Positions 54,755-64,000 of a DNA stretch of 64,000 nucleotides are shown here, piece by piece. The notes beneath the pieces are model-generated. The model had not been told where the DNA came from and made no database searches. It saw only the letters and a list, made by a program, of their open reading frames with translations. A program made the position numbers and the translations under genes. Numbering within the stretch: the first letter of the stretch is position 1; each line of letters opens with the position of its first letter. This stretch comes from Liopterus haemorrhoidalis (Eukaryota > Arthropoda > Insecta > Coleoptera > Dytiscidae): assembly GCA_963971575.1 (NCBI GenBank), contig OZ020625.1, forward strand, positions 186,001 through 250,000, in the 5' to 3' direction.

Positions 54755-55040
54755 TCTCCTCCATTTTCCCTATATCCCTCCTACATTTTCCCTATATGTC
54801 TCCTCCATTTTCCCTATATCTCTCCTCCATTTTCCCTATATCTCTCCTCCATTTTCCCTATATCTCTCCTCCATTTTCCCTATATCTCTCCTTCATTTTT
54901 CTTACATCTCACCTCCATTTCCCCTACATCTCTCTTCGACCTCTCCTAGATTCCCCTTACATATTTGGCCGCAGTTGGCACGATCCGAAAATATACTATA
55001 TTCTTAGGGCCGCACCATTTTATCATAATTATTCCTAAAA
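54755..55040 (+). repeat. 22-bp minisatellite and family R-like end
   Basis: Nine or so units of ATATCTCTCCTCCATTTTCC lead into CTCTCCTAGATTCCCC and then GCCGCAGTTGGCACGATCCG and GGGCCGCACCATTTTATC. This is a diverged family R terminus, so the minisatellite is an expanded form of that family's CTCCT tract. Confidence 0.7.
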
Positions 55041-55235
55041 AAATAATAAGTCCCAACTCCTGTATAGGTATTTGGGACAGAGAAGGTAAATTTTCAGTAT
55101 CTAGACCGCCGGCCATAGATATGAAAATCACGTGGTCAATGTGACGTATGAACCGGTACTAGTATCCCTGTACAAACCGGTTATCATTTTAAAATGAAGA
55201 CCTGTACCCTATCATAATAATTATTATTTTTTTGA

Positions 55236-55375
55236 AAGTTGCCATAAGTGTCTTCCACAGCACTCAGAGAGTGCTGGGAATACCCACCCCTGAAGGGAGT
55301 TGGGCGCAGTTGGGACGACCCGAAAACAAACCATGTTCTCAAAGGCCGTACTATTTTATTATTATTATTATTATT
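55236..55375 (+). mobile_element. family R 3' end, short form without CTCCT tract
   Basis: It runs from GTTGCCATAAGTGTCTTCC through the CAGCACTCAGAGAGTGCTG hairpin straight to AAGGCCGTACTATTTTATTA and an ATT-repeat tail. The absence of the minisatellite suggests this is the ancestral form. Confidence 0.65.
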
Positions 55376-55924
55376 AACAATAGTTATTTTATTAATATTA
55401 TTATACTATTTCAAAATAATCTGTGAAAACGTAATACAGTTTTAAATAAAACCGGGAGATTTCCCTGTTTCAGCAGTTAATTATTCGAAATCCAACCCGT
55501 CCTTGGTGTTCGCGTAAAGGATTCAAGTCCTTTCCATTTGGTATGCGGCTTGTTAGCGGTCCGTCAGTCCCCTGGAGGCCCCTAGAGTGCGCCAATCTCA
55601 AATAAATTAAAGCCAGAATGACGGTTTTACAGTTATATGTAACACATGTAAAACGAGCATCATCCCTACTCTCTGGGGGAACCACCGCTACATATATAAA
55701 TAACACGGTTTTAAATAAATTGAATTATCCACCTCAAGTTACTTATATTCTGTTAAGTTAACTCTTTAGGCACCGTCAGCCGGGTTGATATTTGATTCTT
55801 GGTTACTCAAGATTTAAGGTAATTTCAGTTAGTTTAGATATCTGATATAGGGCCGAAATTAAAAGAAATCGAGGACTTATATACTTTATTCTCAATAAGC
55901 AGTTACACAAATTTGAAATGGCTG
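55376..55924. other. unassigned DNA
   Basis: No gene, repeat or element end recognised. Confidence 0.35.
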
Positions 55925-57600
55925 CCGAGCTAACGCCAAGCGGCCTGTTCGCTATGCGTTCAAATGTCAACACGTTCCTGAGAAGCACTGACCAGTTGTA
56001 CATTTCACTATGGTTCCATGGGAATGTACAAGGAACTGACTGCCGAGCTAATGCCAGGTAGTCTGTTCGCTATGCATTCAAATGTCAACACGTTCCTGAG
56101 AAGCACTGACCAGTTGTACATTTCACTATGGTTCCATGGGAATGTACAAGGAACTGACTGCCGAGCTAATGCCAGGTAGTCTGTTCGCTATGCGTTCAAA
56201 TGTCAACACGTTCCTGAGAAGCACTGACCAGTTGTACATTTCACTATGGTTCCATGGGAATGTACAAGGAACTGACTGCCGAGCTAATGCCAGGTAGTCT
56301 GTTCGCTATGCATTCAAATGTCAACACGTTCCTGAGAAGCACTGACCAGTTGTACATTTCACTATGGTTCCATGGGAATGTACAAGGAACTGACTGCCGA
56401 GCTAATGCCAGGTAGTCTGTTCGCTATGCATTCAAATGTCAACACGTTCCTGAGAAGCACTGACCAGTTGTACATTTCACTATGGTTCCATGGGAATGTA
56501 CAAGGAACTGACTGCCGAGCTAATGCCAGGTAGTCTGTTCGCTATGCATTCAAATGTCAACACGTTCCTGAGAAGCACTGACCAGTTGTACATTTCACTA
56601 TGGTTCCATGGGAATGTACAAGGAACTGACTGCCGAGCTAATGCCAGGTAGTCTGTTCGCTATGCATTCAAATGTCAACACGTTCCTGAGAAGCACTGAC
56701 CAGTTGTACATTTCACTATGGTTCCATGGGAATGTACAAGGAACTGACTGCCGAGCTAATGCCAGGTAGTCTGTTCGCTATGCATTCAAATGTCAACACG
56801 TTCCTGAGAAGCACTGACCAGTTGTACATTTCACTATGGTTCCATGGGAATGTGCAAGGAACTGACTGCCGAGCTAATGCCAGGTAGTCTGTTCGCTATG
56901 CATTCAAATGTCAACACTTTCCTGAGAAGCACTGACCAGTTGTACATTTCACTATGGTTCCATGGGAATGTACAAGGAACTGACTGCCGAGCTAATGCCA
57001 GGTAGTCTGTTCGCTATGCATTCAAATGTCAACACGTTCCTGAGAAGCACTGACCAGTTGTACATTTCACTATGGTTCCATGGGAATGTGCAAGGAACTG
57101 ACTGCCGAGCTAATGCCAGGTAGTCTGTTCGCTATGCGTTCAAATGTCAACACGTTCCTGAGAAGCACTGACCAGTTGTACATTTCACTATGGTTCCAAG
57201 GGAATGTGCAAGGAACTGACTGCCAAGCTAATGCCAGGTAGTCTGTTCGCTATGCGTTCAAATGTCAACACGTTCCTGAAAAGCACTGACCAGTTGTACA
57301 TTTCACTATGGTTCCATGGGAATGTACAAGGAACTGACTGCCGAGCTAATGCCAGGTAGTCTGTTCGCTATGCATTCAAATGTCAACACGTTCCTGAGAA
57401 GTACTGACCAGTTGTACATTTCACTATGGTTCCATGGGAATGTGCAAGGAACTGACTGCCGAGCTAATGCCAGGTAGTCTGTTCGCTATGCGTTCGAATG
57501 CCAACACCTTCCTGAGAAGCACTGACCGGTTGTACATTTCACTATGGTTCCATCGGAATGTTCAAAGAACTGACTGCCGAGCTAATGCCAGGGGACCTTT
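55925..57600. repeat. 118-bp satellite array, fourteen periods
   Basis: CCGAGCTAA begins units at 55925, 56043, 56161 and so on every 118 bases to 57577, fourteen exact periods with no indel. Each unit includes GTCTGTTCGCTATGC, GTCAACACGTTCCTGAGAAG and CACTATGGTTCCATGGGAAT. The first and last units differ most and the central ones are nearly identical. The period is not a multiple of three, so the open frames across it are not genes. Confidence 0.95.
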
Positions 57601-59027
57601 TCGATGCGCAGCTGCTTATTGACCAAAGAAGTATGTACTAGCGTCTATGTATCACGGACATGAAATATCTGGAGATAATAAATACGAATCTAATATCATC
57701 ATCGACTAAAACGATACAAAGATTTTGTCATGAACTTGTAAAAGCAGAAGAGGACTGCCATTACGTTTTAGTTTTTGAAATGGATAATACAGTATTATTC
57801 AAAACTGTCTTATTCAATGTTTAATCTAAATAATGCAGAAAAACAAATTTGAAATTTATCGCAATAGAAATTTTAAATTTGAAATTGGCGCAACAGAAGT
57901 ACATGGGTCACTTGTGATGGTAGGTTTTAAAATTATTTTGGAACGGCAAGGGTTAAATATCCTCAAAAATAATGAATGCTTTAAGAAAATACAGACGATT
58001 CCCTTAAAGATTATTTCTAAATATTTATCTGTTTGGACAGTTACTATAAACATTTTTTTCACAAGAATCTTTTGTTTTAAAACCTGCCAATCACATTCAA
58101 GTATTTTGTAACGATTGGCGAAAACATTTTAAAAAAATTCTAAGAATTTTTTCCTAAAAAAATAAACATGGCCTTAACACGATCCATGTTAGATTAATTC
58201 ATATGGTATTTGTCGCGTATAGATAAAATAACTTTGTTAATTTTCACGGTTGAATTCATATTTTTTTATTGCTTATAATTTTGTTTAATTTGGACGTGAT
58301 TTAGGACTTTGATGTAAAATTTTTATTATTAAATTTCTGAAATATTCATAGCAAAAATTAAATTAAATGCATATGAGGCGAACCTTTATTGTACTTTAAA
58401 ATTTTAATCTCGCTGGCAGATGCTTTTTGTTTCCATTTTTAATAGAAAAATAATGTCAAATAACATGTGATGGATTTAACCAACAAAAGACCAGGTTTCA
58501 ATAGAACACCGCTTCACTATCTTCTTCTTCTTTGGGTATTGTTGGTCGGGTTGACTTGCGGGCTCATGTGAGTGAGGCCAAATCTTGATCTTGATCTGTT
58601 CATTGTCAGGTCCTTCTATGTGCCCTGTGTACCAATACTTGTTAGATCTTCGGTTTGTTGATATCTCCATCTGTCGAAGTCTTCCCACTGGTCGATATAT
58701 TAGAGTATTTTTGCTGAACAAAATGTCTATTTCAAATAAAATTAATAACGTTTTACCCCTCTAAATCCGTAGCACTTTTACTAATTTATGGACCTTTGAA
58801 AGTCTTATATACCTGTGTAATTTCTAAATCAGAGGTGCTCAAATTTTATGCACCAAAATATTTTTTTTATAAAGATAAGTGACACAAAAAACAGAGTTCT
58901 ATTGACATGTCTCCACAAAAAAAATTTGGGGCCATAACGTTTCAATTTGGAATATCTTTAAGGGTAGGCAAAGAAAATCCTTGAAAATGAGAAAAAAGAA
59001 TGACCAACAGAATAAATTCTAAAATAT
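57601..59027. other. unassigned AT-rich DNA
   Basis: Short frames at 57833-58111 (plus) and 58476-58721 (minus) lack domains and splice support. No element ends identified. Confidence 0.35.
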
Positions 59028-60420
59028 TTTTTTTAGCTGTTCTTAAACAGTCAGTCGAAATTGTTGGTCTTACTCACCACCATGTTGTTCTAAGTGTCAG
59101 GTCTTTGGTCCCCCAGATACCTGGAAAGACCCGATATACTTAGAACAAGATGAGGGTGATGCCAAAATTCAACTGGCACCGTCTAAAAAAGTAACTAAAT
59201 TTAAAAATTTGTGTAACAAAAACTGAAAGTGATAGAGATTTGCGGTTTGATTTTTTTTAAATACATGTCTTGATCGGTAAATAAAAAAAAAATTTAAAAC
59301 AGGAAATACAAGATGTTCAAAAAGTCTAAAATTCAAAAATTCATGCCTTTGCAATTAGATGTCACCTAAGCGTTGGAAACATTATTATTATTTTTTTGAA
59401 AATTGCCATAAGTGTTTTCCACAGCACTCAGTGAGTGCTGGGAATACCCACCCCTGAAGGGAGTTGGGCGCAGATGGGATGATCCGAGAACCATCCATAT
59501 CCTCAGGGGTATATTGTCTGTCCCCTCCTCTTTCACTCCTGTTCCTCTTCTCCAATTCTCCTGCATCTCTCCACTATCTTTCTTACAACCCACTTCCATT
59601 TCTCGTTCTCTCCCTTTATCTCCCTTATCTCTCCAACATTTCTCTACTATCTCTCCTACATTTCCCCACTATCTGCTCCATTTCTTCACTATCTCTGCTC
59701 CATTTCTACTTCATTTTCTCACAATCTCTCCACTCAAAAACGATTTAAGGTAGAGACCACCGATTGGAATTTTTGAAATTCCCTCATTTTGATTTCCGTA
59801 TAAAAACTCGCCACCATGTTGTTCTAAGTGTCAGGTCTTTGGTCCCCCAGATACCTGGAAAGACCCGATATACTTATAACAAGATGGGGGTGATGCCAAA
59901 ATTCAACTGGCACCGTCTAAAAAAGTAACTAACTTTAAAAAATTGTATAACAAAAACTGAAAGTGGTACAGAACTAGGGTTTAATTTTTTTAAAATACAC
60001 AGGTCTTCAGTAAATAAAAAAAAAATTAAATATTTAAAACAGGAAATACAAGATGTTCAAAAAGTCTAAAATTCAAAAATTCATGCCTCAAAAATGAAAA
60101 GGGATAAAGGCATGCGGTTTCAATTTTTGGATTCCTAATGCCGCATTTCTACCAATAATTTGTCTCAAAATTTAGAACAGGGCCGGATGTACAAGCTATC
60201 AAAACATTTCAAAAATTCATGTCTTAAAAATGTGAAAATGAAAAAATTTTAAAAGAGACTGTATTTCTTATGCTGCATTTAGTCTATAAAAAAAATTAAA
60301 ACGAGGCCGTATTTATAAGCTATCAAAAAGTGAAAATTTCAAAAATTCATCTCTCAAAAATGGGAAGAAATAGAGCCATGCAGTTTAAATTTTGGTATTC
60401 CTTATCCCGCATTTAGTCAA
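59028..60420. repeat. repeat block S, copies 2 and 3, with a family R unit between
   Basis: 59028-59210 and 59806-59935 repeat the block at 52235-52430 (TCAGGTCTTTGGTCCCCCAG, CACCGTCTAAAAAAGTAACT). Downstream, AAAATTCAAAAATTCATG recurs with small variations to about 60360. Confidence 0.7.
59396..59745 (+). mobile_element. family R 3' end with CTCCT tract
   Basis: It starts AATTGCCATAAGTGTTTTCC and carries the CAGCACTCAGTGAGTGCTG hairpin. It ends in the same CACAATCTCTCCACTC sequence as the unit at 51447-51838, so the two are copies of one event. Confidence 0.65.
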
Positions 60421-61089
60421 ATATTTGGAGTCTTTCTCTCCTCCTTCTCTTCTCCACCTATCCTCCATCTCTCCTCCAACTCTCCTCCATCTCTCCTCCA
60501 TCTCTCCTCTTTAAATCTTGTTCAATATAAAAAAAATAACATTTCAATCTTCCAGTATCGATCAAAATGATTATTTTCCTTCGTAGATATTTACAATGAT
60601 ATCCACATTTGTGTTAACGTATCATATGCACTGTAATAGTCTTCCTCTTTGAAAACAGATTCCTGAAATCCTTGTAAACTAGATTTTCAATCGGAGTATT
60701 TGTGCCATTCGCAATATTGTAGCAATTGTTGCATGTGCAACCTTGACAAGCCGTGATTTTACGAGCAGACAAACATCATGTCCAGAGCCAATAAAAAATT
60801 TTAAAACTAGAAAATGCAATTTGTTGAAAGATATTACCGAACCAAGGACACATGTAATCATATGTTACATTTCTTAAATTGCGTATTTACACTGCTGTGG
60901 CTATTAACATTTATTTAAAACACGCTCTCAGCGAAAACTGTTTAACGACAAACCGTATAGGGATTTGCAGCTAAGCACCCTACCATCTGGTGAGCGTTTC
61001 ATGAACTTGTGTACATCAGATAACATTTCGTTTTTTGTATTGGTTTTGTATGAAGTTTGTTTTTAAAGTTTTATTATAATCATTGAAAA
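60421..61089. other. unassigned DNA
   Basis: A CTCCT tract at 60430-60515 ends the repeat block. Beyond it no gene or element is recognised. Confidence 0.35.
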
Positions 61090-61362
61090 ATGTATAATAC
61101 ATATTGTTGTGTGTCCATGTGTAATTCATTGAAAAGAAGAAACCCGGAAATATCGTTTCATTTATTTCCACTAATATCAGACACCGTATGGTTCGAAACA
61201 AAATTGGGAAAGCAAGAGGTTAGGAATCGACGCGATGTTTAGATAAACAATTTAAAAATTGGAAAAAAAGTGAACCCTTGTATCAAAGTTTGCTCATTAC
61301 ATTTTAATGATGGTGACTACAAAAAATATTTTCAATTTTGTATTTATTATCGCATATCTTGA
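61090..61362 (+). pseudogene. THAP-domain fragment with an in-frame stop
   Basis: One frame from ATG reads MYNTYCCVSMCNSLKRR and then ISFHLFP. A TAG follows at 61240, and the same frame continues KIGKKVNPCIKVCSLHFNDG to a stop at 61360. The pattern C-x4-C ... FHLFP ... W ... C-x2-H-F is the C2CH zinc finger of THAP proteins, a DNA-binding module of P-element-type transposases and some host regulators. The lone stop suggests a decayed transposon or gene remnant. A further DNA-transposase domain is not seen nearby. An unannotated intron around the stop is possible but no good splice pair is present. Confidence 0.68.
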
Positions 61363-61740
61363 AAATTCCTGTTATTGTGTGTGGGTTTGTAATGCACAAG
61401 TTTGTAGGCATAATGCATAAATCTTTATGAACTCTCTGTTTTTTTCAGTGACTCCACACAATATTATATGCCCAGCATTGTAGATTTCTACCCCTTGGTA
61501 AACAACACGGGAATTATTGTTTCCCCCAATATAGTTAAAATAATCGACAATGGAAAACCGCCATAACTTAAAACCAGATCACAAAATGTAGTATTTTAGA
61601 TGTTTACAAGTAATGTCACTTCACAAAATCAGAAAATCCCAAACAATTATTTATTTTTTGTCGTTTTTTGATACACTTTTCGCTATTATTTACTAGTAAA
61701 TGTCAAGTGGTATCTGATTTAGAATGGTTTCAAAAAAATC
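61363..61740. other. unassigned DNA
   Basis: Includes an acceptor-like TTTTTTTCAG at about 61441 followed by stops. No exon can be supported. Confidence 0.3.
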
Positions 61741-61875
61741 CGCGTGGCGCTACGATCTTAAAAGATTTATCTAAATATTCAAAAAAAAAAAATTTTGAAG
61801 TTATTTTTTTTTTTTTATTTTTTTTTTTTTTTTGGGGAGGGCAAGTATAGGGGAGGTTTCGTTTCGCCACTGGTT
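61741..61875. repeat. GGGCAAG...CGCCACTGG tail, third copy
   Basis: AGATTTATCTAAATATTC, a long T run, then GGGGAGGTTTCGTTTCGCCA. It matches the tails at 16975-17035 and 53555-53615. Confidence 0.6.
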
Positions 61876-62500
61876 TTAAATTTTTTTCGGAAGGGTATTT
61901 TATTCTAAATTCAACAAATACATAGTTTAGTTACATCACAAAATTTTTTAGAAAAATGCATATTAAATTGACATTAATTTAAATCAAATCGCACAGTATA
62001 AGCCATCAAGCAGTGTAAGTATGTCAACTTATCCAAGATTTGAAACTTCCGACACCTCCCACAATTCAATAAACACCAAATTTCCTCCTCGCCCCCCTAA
62101 AGATCAAATTCTAAATTAATTCTCAAAACAATATATCAAAACAGCGATACAAAGACTAATGTGTAATAACAAGATATTCATCAGGTGTCGGGGGGGGGGG
62201 GACATTGCTCCGTCTCGCCCTGTGTCTCCCCCCCCCCCTGCAGCCGGCACACAAGCGCCGCGACGCACAGGGGGCTACAAACTAAATCGATAATGGACGA
62301 CGGTAGCCTCTGTCGAGGGGTAATCTTTTAAGCAACTACTCTCCCAACAGGGTCACGACTTGTTGAATTTACTACTCAAAATTTTTCAGTAAAAATAAAA
62401 ATTTAGAAAAAAAAATATAATAATAAAATAACAGATTGTAAGAAAATAATTAAAAAAATTATATTTTTGTTATATATTTAAATGTTTGTCAAGAATCTAG
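61876..62500. other. unassigned DNA with a GC-rich patch
   Basis: Bases 62185-62330 are GC-rich, with G and C runs. CGACACCTCCC at about 62049 and AGGTGTCGGGGG at about 62183 form a short inverted pair. No gene can be supported. Confidence 0.3.
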
Positions 62501-63230
62501 TACGCCTCTTCGTAGAGAGGTGGTTGAGGGTTGTTAAACATGGTGAGATGTATATGTGCAATGTCTGCAACATTTGAGCAAACTGATTTTTGCTAGAAAA
62601 AAATTATTAAAATATTTTAGTTGTTATTTTTTCAATATATAACAGCAAAATTTGTTTCAAGTCAAATACGACTCTTCGTAGAGAGGTGGTGGAGGGTTGT
62701 TAAATATGGTGAGATGTATATGTGCAATGTCTGCAACATCTGAAGCAAACTGATTTTTGCTAGAAAAAAATTATTAAAATATTTTTGTTATTTTTTCAAT
62801 ATATAACAGCAATGTTTGTTTCAAGTCAAATACGACTCTTCGTAGAGAGGTGGTGGAGGGTTGTTAAACATGGTGCGATGTATATGTGCAATGTCTGCAA
62901 CATTTGAGCAAACTGATTTTTGCTAGAAAAAAATTATTAAAATATTTTAGTTGTTATTTTTTCAATATATAACAGCAATGTTTGTTTCAAGTCAAATACG
63001 ACTCTTCGTAGAGAGGTGGTTGAGGGTTGTTAAATGTGGTGAGATGTATATGTGCAATGTCTGCAACATCTGAGCAAACTGATTTTTGCTAGAAAAAAAT
63101 TATTAAAATATTTTATTTGTTATTTTTTCAATATATAACAGCAAAGTTTGTTTCAAGTCAAATACGACTCTTCGTAGAGAGGTGGTTGAGGGTTGTTAAA
63201 TGTGGTGAGATGTATATGTGCAATGTCTGG
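62501..63230 (-). repeat. 166-bp tandem array with a conserved exon-like core, five units
   Basis: The phrase TACG(A/C)CTCTTCGTAGAGAGG starts units at about 62501, 62667, 62831, 62997 and 63163. In each, about 54 bases up to GTGCAATGTCTGCAAC are most conserved. The spacer is AT-rich. On the minus strand the core is preceded by a TTGCAG acceptor-like site. Confidence 0.85.
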
Positions 63231-63439
63231 TACCAATGAAACAAATTAGGTCATTTGCATTATCAGAACCTGATCAAAATTCCATAATCCTTGCCAGAGC
63301 AATGTCCTTCCAATTCCATTTTCTTGTGTGACACCATCCATCCACGCTATTAATCCACCTACATCCATCAGTTTTTTTTTCTTTCTCAAAGTTCATAAAT
63401 ATTTTGCCTATTATATATATTTTCAAATTTGTCCGGAAT

Positions 63440-63520
63440 ACTTCAAAAACGACTCGTCGTTGAGAGATGGCTGAGGGCTCCAAAGTGGTGAGATGTAGAT
63501 GTGCAAAGTCCGGGAACAAT
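63440..63520 (-). repeat. diverged unit of the 166-bp array
   Basis: CGACTCGTCGTTGAGAGATG and GTGGTGAGATGTAGATGTGC match the array core with changes. On the minus strand the core reads TLHIYISPLWSPQPSLN, but no acceptor precedes it. Confidence 0.6.
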
Positions 63521-63599
63521 TCAAGAAAATTCACTCAAAGCTATTTTACCGTTCTATTATCTAGATTTTTATTACGGCATCGTCCACATAATTATGTCA

Positions 63600-63780
63600 A
63601 TGTCTTTTGTCCATTTTATTCTTTTCCATTTCTGTGTGTCCAGTGGTGGTCACTGAAATCCCGTTCTGTGTGTCCAGTGGTGGTTACTGAAGTCCTTTCC
63701 TGTGTGACACCAGCTAATGATGATATTAATCAAAATATTTTTTCAAAATTAACATTAAAAACAGATTTTCAAAATGGCAT
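63600..63780. repeat. 33-bp direct repeat and array flank
   Basis: TCTGTGTGTCCAGTGGTGGT occurs at about 63630 and again at about 63665. CTGTGTGACACCA also occurs at about 63700 and, slightly changed, at about 63326. This suggests older, larger duplications around the array. Confidence 0.55.
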
Positions 63781-63830
63781 TTTTAAAATGTCAGTTCCAA
63801 ATTAGGCCGGAGTGGTGCAAAACAGCTCAC

Positions 63831-63882
63831 CGTAGAGAGATGGTCGTGGACTTCGAGGAGGTGAGATGTAGTAGTGTAACGC
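63831..63882 (-). other. possible 52-nt micro-exon related to the array core
   Basis: On the minus strand TGTATTCAG acceptor and CG|GTGAGC donor bracket 52 bases that read ALHYYISPPRSPRPSLY. It is homologous to the core of the 62501-63230 units. Any parent gene would lie to the right of the window or within undetected exons. The function is unknown and it may be a chance splice pair. Confidence 0.25.
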
Positions 63883-64000
63883 CTGAATACAATTTTCAAA
63901 AATTGGTATAAATTATTTTCCTACGTTTGTAAATACATCATTAATTAGCTTCTGTAGCATGTGCTTTCATAGCATCGCCATTGGCACAAAAAATATGAAA

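Noticed and set aside
55925..57600. Regular repeats that might be taken for a CRISPR array
   Set aside because: The units are identical along their whole 118 bases with no unique spacers, and the genome is eukaryotic with spliced genes. The same holds for the 16-bp, 91-bp and 166-bp arrays.

Overview
The window looks like nuclear DNA of an insect. It is AT-rich, its genes are split by introns of 57 to 6,452 bases, and it is packed with mariner, Tigger/pogo-like, hAT, piggyBac, Harbinger-like, SINE and non-LTR retrotransposon remains. A beetle or similar holometabolan is a guess; no sequence here fixes the order. No bacterial or viral gene was seen.

Host genes. Two complete minus-strand genes of the sugar-transporter branch of the major facilitator superfamily (facilitated trehalose/glucose transporter, Tret1-like) lie head to tail. 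Gene A has five exons between 2001 and 14570 and encodes 486 residues. Gene B has six exons between 21098 and 28781 and encodes 473 residues. Every junction obeys GT-AG and keeps the frame. The two proteins align residue for residue through most of their first halves, but only the first intron position is shared. On the plus strand, 53688-53961 is the first coding exon of a class A GPCR, most like an insect biogenic-amine (5-HT1-type) receptor; its remaining exons must lie beyond the window. Candidate upstream non-coding exons for it, or for another transcript, are at 35.8-36.25 kb (with a double CRE palindrome) and 49.8-50.3 kb. A broken THAP-domain reading frame is at 61.1-61.36 kb.

Layout. 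1-2 kb: gene A 3' flank with a Tigger-like deletion derivative. 2-14.6 kb: gene A, with introns full of elements, including a Mos1-like mariner nested in an irritans-like mariner, hAT elements, a 735-bp foldback palindrome, a Harbinger-like MITE and a second Tigger copy. 14.6-21 kb: intergenic, with MITEs, a tRNA-derived SINE and a LINE tail. 21-28.8 kb: gene B, with a DD41D mariner in intron 2 and a Mos1-like mariner in intron 1. 29-53.6 kb: transposon-rich DNA with a hAT empty/filled-site pair, tandem retrotransposon 3' ends carrying CTCCT minisatellites, piggyBac MITEs, a second foldback and transposase pseudogenes. 53.7 kb: GPCR exon. 54-64 kb: an inverted 22-bp minisatellite, fourteen periods of a 118-bp satellite, duplicated repeat blocks, the THAP relic and a 166-bp array with an exon-like core.

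How the parts relate. The two transporters are probably plasma-membrane hexose or trehalose carriers from an old duplication. Most of the rest is non-autonomous DNA transposons, in many cases with target-site duplications still readable, so the order of insertion can be worked out from the window itself.
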